From the NCBI GenBank assembly GCA_010015805.1, contig ML978128.1, forward strand, positions 930,001-994,000: a stretch of DNA of 64,000 nt. The letters run 5' to 3'. Within the stretch, counting starts at the first letter, position 1. Each line of letters starts with the position of its first letter. The notes beneath the pieces were generated by a model. That model worked only from the letters and a program-made list of their open reading frames with translations. It searched no databases and was not told where the DNA came from. The position numbers and the translations under genes are program-made. This DNA is from Rhizodiscina lignyota (lineage: Eukaryota > Ascomycota > Dothideomycetes > Aulographales > Rhizodiscinaceae). Shown here one piece after another: positions 46,901 through 58,067 of this stretch.

Positions 46901-47481
46901 CTACAGCCTGACGGTGACCCCCAGACAATCGATCCGTAGACCTGACCTCCATAATCTCCTTATCCACGATTCCCAGCTCGAACCACCTTCTTCCAGCCCT
47001 CGCCTTCCTGCTCCCAGCGCGGCGTCCATCGCCATTCCAGCCGTAGCGTTTACCACGCTTGTGAGTAGGGATACTGCGCCCTCCACCGCACTCGATACCA
47101 CGTCCTGCGTCGTGTTGCTCATGTCTGTTCCATTCTTGCCCGTTGACGTGGACATTGGTGATGGAGAGTACAGCGAGTATCGCGGCTCGAACCAGCTCCC
47201 GTCACCGCTAGCGCTGAAATCGAAAAGTGCTAAAACGAGGATCGCAAGGAGAAGAGAGCAGTATACACACGGCCGGTTGAGGACATAGGTCGCAGAGATG
47301 AAGAGTATGAGGTAGATGGGCGACGCATTTGTTCTTGTTGCGGTTAGTACAGGTATCCAGGTAAAATCGTCTTGACCGCAACGTAGGCAGTTGTGGTAGG
47401 ACAATGCGCACAGACGGAAATGGGAGAGGAAGGGGCTTACAAGAAGAAGAGAATCGGTATCCAAGAGCGTAAGCAGAACAT
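46901..47481 (-). CDS. Small membrane protein, unknown
   Basis: Protein of 157 aa. Exons: 47441-47481 and 46901-47333. Its intron (107 nt) begins gtaagc and ends caacaag, so the acceptor is AAG rather than the usual CAG/TAG; a ctaac branch site lies just before it. The product starts MFCLRSWIPILFFL, then IYLILFISATYVLN and CSLLLAILVLALFDF, giving three likely TM helices. After them come a hydrophilic Ser/Thr part and an amphipathic stretch (SAVEGAVSLLTSVVNATAG). No family recognised. If the intron is not spliced, the first frame stops at once, so the splice is plausible. Confidence 0.5.
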
Positions 47482-48092
47482 GTTGCTTTCGATATCACGC
47501 TATAAGAAGCGCCGACGCGACTGCGATCCGCACTCCCCCTGCCGGAATCGAGAGTGATGAAGATGAAAGCACCCTTGTCGAGTTTGGTAGTGGAAGATGA
47601 ACAGGCTCAAGGCGAAGTGTGAGATTCGGAATTTCGATCAGTCGTATGCGGAGATTACGAGGAGGGAAATGTTTTCGTGAGGGGTTGCGTGGAGTGTGCT
47701 GCGAGGTGCTGATGAATATGTTGCAAGCCCCGTTTTGTTCGAGGTCTCGATTCAGCTACGTCACATGTCAAAACCACACATAGTGTAGGTATCTATTTCC
47801 TCTCCGGGAATCAGAGGAAGAAGGAGCAAGGATGAGTGTTATTTGATCGAGAAATTTGGTTTTTAATATTCTGAATTATTATTCTTCACTCGCAAATATA
47901 GACAAATATAGACAAATGCCGACTTTTAGTCAAGCAGTCTGTATGTTACCCAACCTTAACAATTCCAATCCCCCGATGCGCCATTCGCCATGCTCACAGG
48001 AGATGCTCTGATAACTCCAAGGGCCCGTTCTTTTATCCGCCCAGTCCAGCCGAAACAATAAGCATACAAGCTCCCCAAACTACTAGGCCAAG
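47482..48092. other. Intergenic, nothing recognised
   Basis: Upstream of the small membrane protein gene and downstream of the Rcf2 gene. It holds a short direct repeat ATAGACAAAT near 47899-47918. Confidence 0.45.
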
Positions 48093-48931
48093 TCACGCAG
48101 CCTTGGCCTCCTTCTTTGCAACCTTCTCGTGCGCCGCCTTCTCCGCCTGCCTCTCCTTCATGCGCTCCTCCTCAGCGGCGACCATGTCCATCCACTGATC
48201 CTCGCCGCTGTATCGCTCGTGATGTATCCTCTTCTCGATCAAGTGCTTGTGAGTTGGGTCGTTCGGGTCCAGAACCTTGACAGTCTCCCAGCGGCCTTGA
48301 CCTTTGTTGGCGTCACGGGCCTCAAGAGCGAATGAGCTGACAAGTACAGCAACTGTCAGACCCTGCGCATACACACGGGCTTGGACAAGTTTCTGTGCTC
48401 CAGTGAGGTAGGGGTTTCTTCCAACAAGGCCGAGGGCAATGCCCATACTCGCGACCCAAGAGGCAAAGATGATTGGATATCTGTTCGTGCTAATGTAGTC
48501 TTTCGTCCTTTCCCATGCTGGCTTAGCAGCCTCGATCTGTTCTTGCAGGGTCTCTTGTTTGTCGATGTACCGCCATTCCTCAGGATGCATATCTACTTGG
48601 AACTTGCGGGAGGCCCGATCGGCAGCGATAATGGCAGCGAAGGTTCCGACAGAGCAGCCAAGGAATGCTCGGAATTGGATTGTGAGTGATCGGAATGCCG
48701 GATAACGTTTGCTGGCGAGCCAGACACCTGCTGTGCCCAGCCCGATACCAAGGGCACCACCGAGGAGACCACCTTTGACAGTAGCACTATAGATAACGTT
48801 AGTGACTTGTTCATAGTACGAATGACTTCGCGATAAGACCTCACACGACGAGTGAGGTAGTTGCTAGGCCCTTTCGATCGGTGAACCTACTTGTAGTGCT
48901 GTGCCTCTTCTTCTTTCGAGATGATCTTCAT
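48093..48931 (-). CDS. RCF2: Respiratory supercomplex factor 2 (Hig1 domain)
   Basis: Inner mitochondrial membrane protein that helps assemble and regulate cytochrome c oxidase and its supercomplexes. Exons: 48891-48931 and 48093-48786 (244 aa; 104-nt intron gtaggt...ctatag). It begins MKIISKEEEAQHYNATVKGG, typical of Rcf2. Two N-terminal TM segments (GGALGIGLGTAGVWLA; FLGCSVGTFAAIIAADRAS) precede the Hig1 domain, which reads YPIIFASWVASMGIALGLV and AQKLVQARVYAQGLTVAVLV. The latter matches the QxR motif. A Lys/Glu/Ala-rich helix ends the protein. The length is close to yeast Rcf2 (224 aa). Confident. Confidence 0.93.
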
Positions 48932-49673
48932 GTTGTTGGGTGGGGTGACTTTGTTCTTTGAGATAGGGAGTCGGGTAGGATGTTCTGGATGGTCAATTGC
49001 TCAATGAATTGATGGATCCAATTGCTGGTGCACTGTGAAAGTGGTGAGTCTCTGGAGCGGCGTGGTGCTCTATATACTCGAGTGCATGCTGAGAAAGAAA
49101 GTCGCAGACTTCTCATCATAGCGTAATGGACGCTAGTCGAGACGCTGCTCGTCCCGTTTTGCGCCGGCGAAACAAACGTCACACACACGCGAGCACGGTG
49201 CGAGGCGCGGGAGCCCTACGCCTATCAGAGCTAGTGCCATCTAGATCCGAGCATTCACCGCGGAGGTATGCCGTCTCGCGCGAGTCCAGCTTTCGTCCCC
49301 GACTTTTCAGGCTCTCATCACTGCCCCAAGCCTTTGCGTCACTCGGCCGCCTCGTCCAGCGCTACCTGTATTCTTTCAACAAACGGCCACACCCGGCACT
49401 GCTACCTTTCGCCTTGCGAAATGAACACTCGGGCCTCGATACTCTCAGCTCCTTTCCCATCGGAAAGCCATTGAACGGCGGCCACCGCGTGCCGCAGCGG
49501 CATCCCGAGTGCGGCACGCCGCAATTCTCTCCTGTTGTCAGGAGACAGAAGGAACGATTAACAAGATGGACTCGTCTAGGTACGCAGCAGATGCGGCTCT
49601 GCGGCTTCTAGCGTGGACCACATATCATTACGTCCGTACTAAAAGCAAGATACCTACTACTTCTTCCAGAGTT
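48932..49673. other. Intergenic, no supported gene
   Basis: Contains a GC-rich plus-strand frame (49126-49611) with heavy Arg/Pro/Ser content and no motif. This is likely just promoter or spacer between Rcf2 and the HET gene. Confidence 0.4.
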
Positions 49674-51521
49674 TCAGGCAAGCCTCCACCTTTCATGCCT
49701 CACCCGCCCAGCCAATTCTTCTCGTCCCGAATCACCCCAATCTCTTACTGTGTGACAAGTGCCCATAAAACGAAAGGTGGGGAACTCTTCTCTCCCCTCT
49801 TTAACAGATTCTAAAGGTCGAAATACTTGAAAATTATCCCACTCATCGTATAATTCATCCCCGGAGAGCGCCCCAGGCGGGCCAAGAAGAGGTAAAACGG
49901 GGTACTGATAAAAGTTCACCGAAGCCTCTAAGTCGAGCTCGACGAGACACAATCTTCCACCGGCGATCGCTTCAATGATATCCCTCCGTCCAATCATAGT
50001 CCTTGGTGTACTGGCTGATGAGTTTACTCCCCGTGATGCGGTATACCGTGCTATATCCATCATCCGTTTCACAACCATCTCATCATCATCCTCCTCCATA
50101 AACAACATCGGGCCATCCACAGACCCGATATATTTATAGAACATACCAGCAAGTCCGGTACTAATGTATCCAGTTGGTACCCTGATACCCATGTTCGAGA
50201 GCCATATTTTAGCATCTTTGATCCGTTGCAATAAAGTCGACGAAGTAACTTCCCGTGATGCGCCAACAGAAAAGTTCTCGCTCGTCCAGCGAAGTGTACC
50301 GACCTTGGTAATTGCGTCATGACCCTGGATATATCTGCCGTGGTCTTGGAGAGTGAACAGAGTAGCATCCCCGAAAGATGGTGTCCTAGGGAGATGGTAT
50401 TCCATAGGAGAATGCCAGTTAGGGACCCAGAAGGGTAATTGCCAGCTCCCCAAGTTCTGCTGAACTCCAGCCGAGAATTCCAACAGTCTTCCGACCAGCA
50501 CAGTGTCGAGAATTCCTCCGCCATTCGCGTGGTTACCAGCGCTGGGGTCTTTTTGGATAAATTGCTTCGCAACTGCATGGAACAAGTCCTCCGCGGATTT
50601 GCTTTTATCGTAATAGTCGGAGAGGTCAAAGCGATGTCTATCCTGCGCCATCCCGAGTAAAGCGAATACCCTGTCCCGTGGATCGGAGCACTCGAAATCA
50701 GCGAGTGCGTTCAGCATTGCAACTAAAGAAACGTCATAAGACTCATTATAATAATCCAGGCGAGAACCAAGGCCAGATAACTGGGACGACGTTGCTTCAA
50801 GTTCGCAAACAGATACAGCGTTAGTCAGAGTCGGTCCAATTCCGGGTGGGAATTCCTTAGAGAGAGCGCTTTGAACGCTGCCAATACCATCTCTGAAAAC
50901 TCCCCACTGGATTGTGAGATGGCCACATCGAATCGTTTTCCTTTTACTCAAAGCGACCTCTTGAAGGATCCAGCGTCGTTGGAACCATGGACGTTGCAGT
51001 GGGTACAGCATAGACTCCAGGGAATCAGGATAGGAAGATAAATCAAGTCGGTTGGAAGAGTCAACCCGGCGAGAGCAGTTCTCGCATAGAGCAAATAATT
51101 TTGAATCATTCTCCCTCTCTTCACCTAACCAAATATGACACTTGCGTGCCAAACGGTATATCTCGCCCATAGCGTAAACTTGCCTGCCCTTCTCTTTTGC
51201 ATCATCCTGGTTAAGGCAAATAGCATCGATCCAAAGATTCCTTCTCTTTAGACCCTTCCGGACATGCCTGAGAAAAGAGTCTACTGTCGAAGTGATGAGG
51301 ATTCGCGTCCCGTGGCACTCGAGCGTGCATGTCGGTCTTTGACCCTCCCAAGCATAGGAAACTGCCTCGTACATTTCATGCTTCGATCCAATGTTATCAC
51401 GGTCGATGTGATAGATGTCGCAACGCAAAGGGTCCTCAGAACTCAGCGCCGGGTGAAGTTCCAGTACGCGCACCGTATGATCGTTCTCGAGAGGGCGGTA
51501 TTGATAATCTGGGAGAACCAT
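49674..51521 (-). CDS. HET-domain protein (heterokaryon incompatibility type)
   Basis: Protein of 615 aa in a single exon. HET domains trigger programmed cell death after fusion of unlike strains. HET blocks: YEAVSYAWEGQ (51-61), NLWIDAICLNQDDAKEKGRQ (95-114), MGEIYRLARKCHIWLGE (118-134) and PWFQRRWILQEV (178-189). DPRDRVFALLGMA (about 284) follows, as usual in these proteins. The C-terminal half has no NACHT or WD repeats and reads as the common 'HET 6-like' architecture (STGLAG near residue 450, REDII-like GRRDIIEAI further on). No intron. Neighbouring AT-rich DNA is consistent with a variable region. Family sure; allelic behaviour unknown. Confidence 0.93.
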   Translation of the reverse strand: MVLPDYQYRPLENDHTVRVLELHPALSSEDPLRCDIYHIDRDNIGSKHEMYEAVSYAWEGQRPTCTLECHGTRILITSTVDSFLRHVRKGLKRRNLWIDAICLNQDDAKEKGRQVYAMGEIYRLARKCHIWLGEERENDSKLFALCENCSRRVDSSNRLDLSSYPDSLESMLYPLQRPWFQRRWILQEVALSKRKTIRCGHLTIQWGVFRDGIGSVQSALSKEFPPGIGPTLTNAVSVCELEATSSQLSGLGSRLDYYNESYDVSLVAMLNALADFECSDPRDRVFALLGMAQDRHRFDLSDYYDKSKSAEDLFHAVAKQFIQKDPSAGNHANGGGILDTVLVGRLLEFSAGVQQNLGSWQLPFWVPNWHSPMEYHLPRTPSFGDATLFTLQDHGRYIQGHDAITKVGTLRWTSENFSVGASREVTSSTLLQRIKDAKIWLSNMGIRVPTGYISTGLAGMFYKYIGSVDGPMLFMEEDDDEMVVKRMMDIARYTASRGVNSSASTPRTMIGRRDIIEAIAGGRLCLVELDLEASVNFYQYPVLPLLGPPGALSGDELYDEWDNFQVFRPLESVKEGREEFPTFRFMGTCHTVRDWGDSGREELAGRVRHERWRLA

Positions 51522-52210
51522 GGTAATCCTGTTTTCTTTTCTAAAAAGTGACGGTATCTAAAATCCAATATGCTCACAGGATGACAAAAGAGAGTGTCAA
51601 GGCAGAAGTATAAGGAAAATCGTTCTCAGCCTTGCGGCGTGGGGTTCGATGTTGTCGATGCAAGCGTCTGAATCCGGAATAGTGCGCCGAAATATCTTTT
51701 TGGGAATGAAGAAATGCAACAAAATTAAGAATGCGTCAGGAAGGTATATTGAAGAGTATCTACCTGCGACAAGTGTATATGTAAGTTCTCTACAAACTGG
51801 CTGTATATATGGTTTCTAAACGGCTATACTCGCTAGCAGTAGCTTAGTTACGTCGATCTCTATAGGAAGCTCCTATACTACTATATAGGCGTTATTAGCT
51901 TCTAAGATTAGCTTTCTTCTCTAATTCGACTATTAGTTCGATATAAAATAATTATTAGAGTAGATTTTAGCTATCTCTTAGTGTAACCACTATAGTCGCT
52001 AATTTACGCGGCGTTCTAACGTGTCGTCCCTATTGGGTTTAGTGCCGCCTGGTTGGGTTTGGCGCCCGTGCTATCCACCCCGTTCGATCCGTCGACGAGG
52101 TGTATAAACCGCTAGTGCGTCGCTCGACGACCACCGCGCTCTTGCATTCGCAGTTTATGCCCTGATCGTCCACGCCATTGCAGGCTACAACAAATGCCCC
52201 TCCCCCTTCA
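51522..52210. other. Intergenic with TA-rich, RIP-like tract
   Basis: Between the divergent HET and Zn2Cys6 genes. 51780-52015 is TA-rich with many TATA/CTAT/TTAG words and few stable frames, consistent with repeat-induced point mutation of an old repeat. The rest should hold both promoters. Confidence 0.5.
51780..52015. repeat. TA-rich, RIP-like tract beside HET gene
   Basis: Long run rich in TA dinucleotides and poor in CA/TG compared with its flanks, without open frames. Typical of DNA hit by C-to-T hypermutation; source element not identifiable. Confidence 0.45.
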
Positions 52211-54682
52211 ATGAATACTTCTGGTAGCGAGCCACAGAGGGCGGGAGAAACCGGGAAACGTGCCCTCAAAGCCAACAAGGCATGTGTGCCCTGCCGTGTA
52301 CGCAAGGTCAAGTGCGATGCCGCCGTGATTGGCCTCCCCTGCAGCAGCTGTACCAGCAGGCAGTGTGCTAAGAACTGTTTACTGCCGGTCCGTAAGGGTC
52401 GGACCAGGTGAGTTTAGGACGGTTCATGGTTCATGGTTCATTAGGTGCGTGCTAACATAGATGGTCCTCATAGGAAAGTAATACATGCTTTACCGATTCC
52501 TAGCCATGTACGAGTATACTTTAGATGATTGGCATTGTCCCAGCTGCTTCTCTTCTCCGCGTTTTCTTCTGCTCCTTCGGTGATTCTTTAGAATCCCCAC
52601 TAACCGTTGCCAGACTACAGGCCCGGAGCAATCTTCCACTTCCGATCACCTGGACTGCCAAAGCCCACGTCAGACTGAGCCAGATCTGCTCTACCTCAAT
52701 ATCCTAAACGATGCCGTGAAAGAAACTACAGAATCCAGTCGATACCACACCACCTCCAGTACACCCTACCGTCCAAGGCCGGAAGACAGTTTTAATCCTC
52801 GGAACTGTCTATGGGCCAAGTTACCCCAATTGGACGACATTGACAATGAATATCTTGTCAAGAAGGGTGTCTTTGATCTACCTCCTCCACGTCAATTGTG
52901 AGACAATCTTGAATCCTCCATCCTCCATCTTCTTTGGGTCTTCGTCTTCATTCTACTCACAGACAAAAACAACAGAGATGCCCTCATTAAGACATTTTTT
53001 GACCACGTCTACCCTTTTGCTCCCGTAATCAACAGAGCTGATTTCATTCGTGGCTATCAATCCGGCGACTGCTCGTTGTTCCTGCTCCGCGCCATATTGG
53101 CACCAGCCAGTCTCCATGCGCCAGCAGATGTGCTATCCGCCTGCGGCTTTGCCAGCCGCTCGGCCGCGCAAGAGTCGTTCTTCTCTAAGGCCAAGCTGCT
53201 CCACGACTTTGCCGCTGAAGATGACCCGTTGTTGATGCTGCAGGGATCCATCATCTTGTGCATGGTGATTCTCGACCACCCCACCGACCAGGACTTTGGC
53301 TACTGGTTCCACAACGCGATCCGTCTTGCCACCAAGCTTGACCTACGCAGCACGTGCGTTTCCTACCCCTGAACTGTGACACCTGTGACATGTATTGCGG
53401 GTACTAACTGCGTACGGACTCTCCCACAGGTGTGTTCAAGAAGACAAACCCCGCAAAGTCTTAAAGTTGTACAGAAGGATCTGGTGGGCTCTCTACGTAC
53501 GTCCCTCTTCTCGTCACCGCGTTCTGTTCTTCCTGCTTTATGCTTACTATAGCTACGTAGTCTTTAGACATTTTCCACGTCTTTGTCAACACCAGACGCT
53601 CGCGACTACTCGAAAATACCTCCGGGATCAAGCCTAGGACGGAAGATGACTGGGAAGCGGAGGATGTCTCGGGAGTATCATCCGGCTTGCTATCGGCGGT
53701 CACGCCCCAGCAAAAAGCCTTGCCTGTTGTCTACTGCGAGTTATCTCGAATATGTGCGTGTTGGTCCTATTTGATTCTTTGTTCTTATTCCTTTTTATTT
53801 CTATTTTCAATCTGTAACTGATACCACAAGCATGACTAACTCTATTTAGTCGGACAGTGTTTGTCCATTGTGACAAGCAAGCCACAGCAGGATCCTCGCC
53901 AAATGATGCACCCACTCGATGCATGGCGCACGTCTCTCGCTGCCAAGATGCACGTGGGTGGGAATGCTGGAACTGACGTGTACTATCTGAATGTACAAGC
54001 CATGAGCTACAGGTTTGAGTGCATCCTGTGTCGTCTGATACGACGCTGTTGGCAGCAGCCCCGACATGCGGACTGGAGCGAGTGGGCCAAACAGCGGCTT
54101 CGGTCCGCTATTCTGGAGTTGGACACGATTGCCATGAGGGTGTTGGCGAGTGGTACCCTTCAGGACTTTCCCATATCTTTGTAGGTGCCGTCCATTTCTT
54201 CCCATTTTCCCATTTTCCAGACATGCTCTATACAACGCACTAATGGAACTAACAATGGCCTTGTCAGCGTAACCACAATAACTGCGCTGCTCGCTCTACA
54301 CATCGAATCGGCCCTCGATCCAGCCGAGACAGACCTCGTCCGTTCCATGGCTCGGATATCCATCAGCCAGACAATGCTTGTTCTCACCCAGGGAAAAGAA
54401 ATACCCGCCCTGAAAAGAGCGCTGCCCGTATTTGAGGAGATTCTTGTCAAGAAAAATCTGTACTTGGTTCCGCCCGACATTCTCGGTCAAGTACCTACGC
54501 AGTCGCAATCACAAGACAACAGCATAGCGGACGCGTACGCTTCGCCGCACACACAGGTCAGCGCAGTTTCGTCTCAATTGGAGCAGTATGAGAATAATCT
54601 GTCGTTCGATATGGATTTCCTAGGATTTGATTTCTTGGACGAGTGGCAGATTGGGCAACTGGATTTTACTGGTCGATATTGA
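52211..54682 (+). CDS. Zn2Cys6 transcription factor with fungal-specific TF domain
   Basis: Nuclear DNA-binding regulator of 628 aa. Seven exons: 52211-52407, 52592-52897, 52976-53353, 53430-53496, 53561-53753, 53850-54180, 54268-54682. The cluster ACVPCRVRKVKC...CSSC...C (Cys 25, 28, 35, 44, 47, 56) fits CX2CX6CX8CX2CX8C. The middle homology region appears after splicing: FFDHVYPFAPVINRADFIRG, ASRSAAQESFFSKAKLL, WFHNAIRLATKLDL, YRRIWWALYSLDIFHVFVNT. Acceptors were chosen by phase; the first (52592) and third introns needed the less obvious AG. An acidic C-terminus (NNLSFDMDFLGFDFLDEWQ) looks like an activation domain. It lies tail-to-tail with an MFS gene 225 bp away, a common pairing of a pathway regulator with its exporter. 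Confidence 0.87.
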
Positions 54683-54907
54683 CATGGGTTTCCCAAGAAC
54701 AGGCGGCCTCGAGGCACACGCATTATCTGGGGCAATGTTAACCGTATGAGAATCTATTGGCACACGGAGCTTGTCGATTCATCCTTCCCCCCTGCAACCT
54801 TCCCGTCGTTCAGTCGCAATAATACAACCTAGGCCATTGCAGTAGCCATCTTGTTCGCTTTAGACTAAGATGAGAAATATATGACTAGGTGGCCTCCACT
54901 AAACAAC

Positions 54908-56703
54908 CTATTCAGCCTCCTTCTCTGGCCCATTTGGCTCACCTCCAATCACGACGACGTGCCGACGACGCATCATCTCCAGCACCTTTGCTGCTTCGGA
55001 AGCATACTTGCACTTGGAGCGTATCTGCGGACCGTACTTGTGGAATAGAAACGGGAAAGGCAGGCACCCAAGCACCAGGAACGCAGGAATGGAGCTCGCC
55101 CATTGATTTCCAAGATTCTCGTACATTCGGGTGGTAAACAGCGGAAACGCGGTGCCGAACAAGGACCGAAGCATCGTGTTGGCCGCCAGCACAGAAGCAG
55201 CATAGACGACATCTGTACACAGGTGAGCATGTGCATTGTTGCAGAGGATCACGAAGTAAGAATCAAAACGTACAAGAGTCGACCAGATAGCTCAACAGCG
55301 AGATGAAGACCATGACAAGTCCACACGAGAAAAATATAGCGCCGATAATGGGCACGATCCAGTGCACCGACGGATACGTCGTCCACGCAAACAGGAACAG
55401 GCCAATCGGAAGGACAATGGCGCCTGCCATGGCCGTACCCAGTCTGGCTTCTGGCTCGACTGCGCGTCCCTCTGCCTCAGCCGCCGCGCACAGGCGCACG
55501 TAGCGCTTGTTGTCCACGCCGGCCGCCAGCGTGGCAAGACAGACGCCAATGGCGACGCCGACAAACGGAAGTCCGGCGATGCCCTGGCTCCAGCCTCGAG
55601 CAACTTGGAAGATGATGGGAAACCCGGCAAAGAACATGTACAGTGTGCCGTAGACGATAGCGATGTACAGCGACGTCAGCAAGACAATGGGTTCGCAGAA
55701 CAGTAGGATCCAGGGCCGTGTGAAAGAGACTGAGAGCTCCTGCGAGAGTGTCTTGGGCGGCTGTCCCGCATCGAGCCGGGACACATATACGCTTCCTGTC
55801 ATCCGGGAGAGGGCCTTGGCTCGACATCGCAGAATGAACGGCGCGTATGTTTCGCGGGTGGCCAGTGTCGTGGCAATCCAGATCACACCGCCCAGTATGG
55901 CGATCAAACCGAGAATCCAGCGCCAGCCCTGGGTCTCCCCAAGAAAACCACCGACAATGGGCCCTAAAAAAAAATTTGATAAGAATCAGCAAGTGTACAA
56001 GAGCAACAATGGCAAAAATGGCAGCATGGAAGAAGGACATCCACCACCTACCAAGTGCAGGCCCCAGAAAGGGAGCCGTGACAAACAATCCCGTCGCCAG
56101 TCCACGCTCTGCCCTGCTGAACATGTCGGCAATGACGCCCCCGGCATTCGTCATCGACGAAGAGCCAAACGCGCTCGCAAAGAAGCGAAGAACCAGCAAG
56201 CCGGTGATGTTGGGCGCGCACGCCGCCGCCACACTGAACGCCGTGTACGCCGTGTACGAAATCACAAAGATGGACTTGCGCCCGTACACCTCCGACAGAG
56301 GCGCCCAGATCAGCGGTCCCAGGGCGAACCCCAACACGAAGAGCGACAAGCCCAGCGAGGCCACCTCCTCGGACACGTCAAAGCGCCGCGTGACGCCTTC
56401 GATGCCGCTGACGTACACCGAACTGGCAAAGGTCACCGCAAACGTGGACAGAGACTGGAGAACGGCAATGGCCCATTTTCTCCCCTTGGAAAAATTCATG
56501 GCGTCTTGGCGGTCGTTGTTCAGGTAATCGACAATGTAGGGGTCGTCGTCTGTGCCGTTGCCGGCGTAATTCTGGTTGCAGACATCGTCGTCGAGGCGCG
56601 TACGGAGGAGAAGAGATCGGATCCAGGACATGCGTCGGGAGGAGTCCTTGACTCGATGGGGGACGTCGTCGTTGGAGACAGCGGGCTCGGGAAGGACGGT
56701 CAT
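54908..56703 (-). CDS. MFS multidrug/polyamine-type transporter (DHA1 family)
   Basis: Proton-coupled exporter of 548 aa with ~12 TM helices. Exons: 56052-56703, 55274-55963, 54908-55212 (88- and 61-nt introns). Family features: [24 protein letters not shown] (motif A region), the motif C region [19 protein letters not shown] restored across intron 1, and the end part [17 protein letters not shown], typical of fungal DHA1 carriers. The acidic N-terminal ~75 residues are cytosolic. The start was placed at ATG 56703; the frame is open upstream to 56994, with another ATG at 56865. A TTATATA on this strand near 56811-56817 could be the TATA box. Adjacent to the Zn2Cys6 gene, so co-regulation is plausible; cargo unknown. 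Confidence 0.92.
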
Positions 56704-58067
56704 GATGAGAACGATACCTGTGTCGAGATTCAAGATGCGGACGGAGGAAAACCAACGAGTTTTTATACTTAGCCATCTTGTCACAGTGAGTAGAAAATCG
56801 TGCTCGCCGTTATATAATTCACCTCGGAAATTTGGATTCGGAGTTTCAGCGTGGTGGTCGGCCATAGCTGGTGGTCGGCCATAGCTGCGTGGGCAATATT
56901 GGCGAGAAACTAAGCCCGCGGCATTATCTACGGAACTATAAAAAATTCTCTTGGCATGACAAAGTCGGGTGATGCTCGCGGAATACGACGTCAAAATACA
57001 CTGTAAAATGAGATTCTATCATTTTGTAAGATCATATTAGAGGACACCATCTCGTTCGTCACATTGCGTCGTGTTCACTGCAGATGTGAGTGTCTGACAA
57101 AAGGACCTCTCTAACCACCTGGTGTCGTAAGCGAGAGACGTCGGAGTTAAGACCAACTACCAAAAGTGGGTTGACTTAGCCTATGACGGTCACGGCACTG
57201 GCCAAGAGTACACGTGAAGTGCTCCTATGCTAAGTGAGAAGAGCAGAATTTATTAAGTCCAATCGCTTTTACGTGATTAGACTTTATATAGATTTACGAT
57301 GCTCAGAACAGGAAACTGAGAGGTTATGAAACACAGTGAACTTTCAGAAGCAAAAAAACAAGCATAAGTTGTGAGATGGAAAGCGCCCCCTTGTGCAGGC
57401 TCGAGATGATACTATTGCGAGGATGGTGATTGTGTAGTCCACTCCATACTCTTCATTGGGAGATGGGCCAGGGGGATGGAGAAGTACCCGCAGATCAGCC
57501 GAACTGGAGGCTTGACGCACCCAGCCACACGGTGCCTTTAGGCACGAAGCGCCTAAAATCTGGGTACAGCACCTTGGCCGAGCTGTGGGCCGTGGCCTTT
57601 GCAAAGACCAATCGACAGAGGTCCTTGCACTAGCGAAGAAGTTGCATTTCGATTGCGGCACTGGCGCCTCTTTTTGATCGCAAGCGGCTGAACAATGGAC
57701 CAATCTCTGTTCCAAGACGTCGTTCCTGCGATAAGAGAGCGGAACTCGACATCCAGCGCGGAAAGTCATGCTCAATATCTTCGATGACGCCTTGAGGCAT
57801 AGGAATGAGCTTCGAATGAAGATTGCCAAGCAAGTTTTGATCGATCATGAAAAGAGCAAAGAGGGCTTTGCGAGGATTGAAAGTACCCGCATCTGGACAG
57901 ACGCGAGTCAGCTTTTTATGTGTCAAACTTACGTCGTCACTTACGTCGTACCTCGGATTTCCAATTCTGACAAACATGCCATATCTTTAGTTTTTCCGTG
58001 CATGAGATCTCCTCTTTTGCCTTCACCGCATTAGTAGTAGTGCTCAATCACGAGGCCAACCGCAGAA
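56704..58067. other. Intergenic 1.4 kb with short tandem duplication
   Basis: Promoter of the MFS gene plus unassigned DNA. A perfect 17-bp tandem duplication lies at 56853-56886. Minus-strand frames at 57344-57977 show no family motif. An AT-rich stretch lies near 57240-57300. Confidence 0.45.
56853..56886. repeat. Perfect 17-bp tandem duplication
   Basis: GGTGGTCGGCCATAGCT occurs twice head-to-tail with no mismatch, about 150 bp upstream of the MFS start. Perfect identity points to a recent event. Confidence 0.9.

Noticed and set aside
49126-49611. 161-codon Arg/Pro/Ser-rich frame upstream of RCF2
   Set aside because: GC-rich promoter-like DNA; composition is explained by base bias and no domain is visible.
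55663-56772. 369-codon plus-strand frame
   Set aside because: Antisense shadow of the MFS transporter gene; composition is Arg/Lys/Pro-rich without motifs.
57344-57977. Minus-strand frames between MFS and the 222-aa gene
   Set aside because: Two overlapping frames, no splice logic, no motif; considered spurious.
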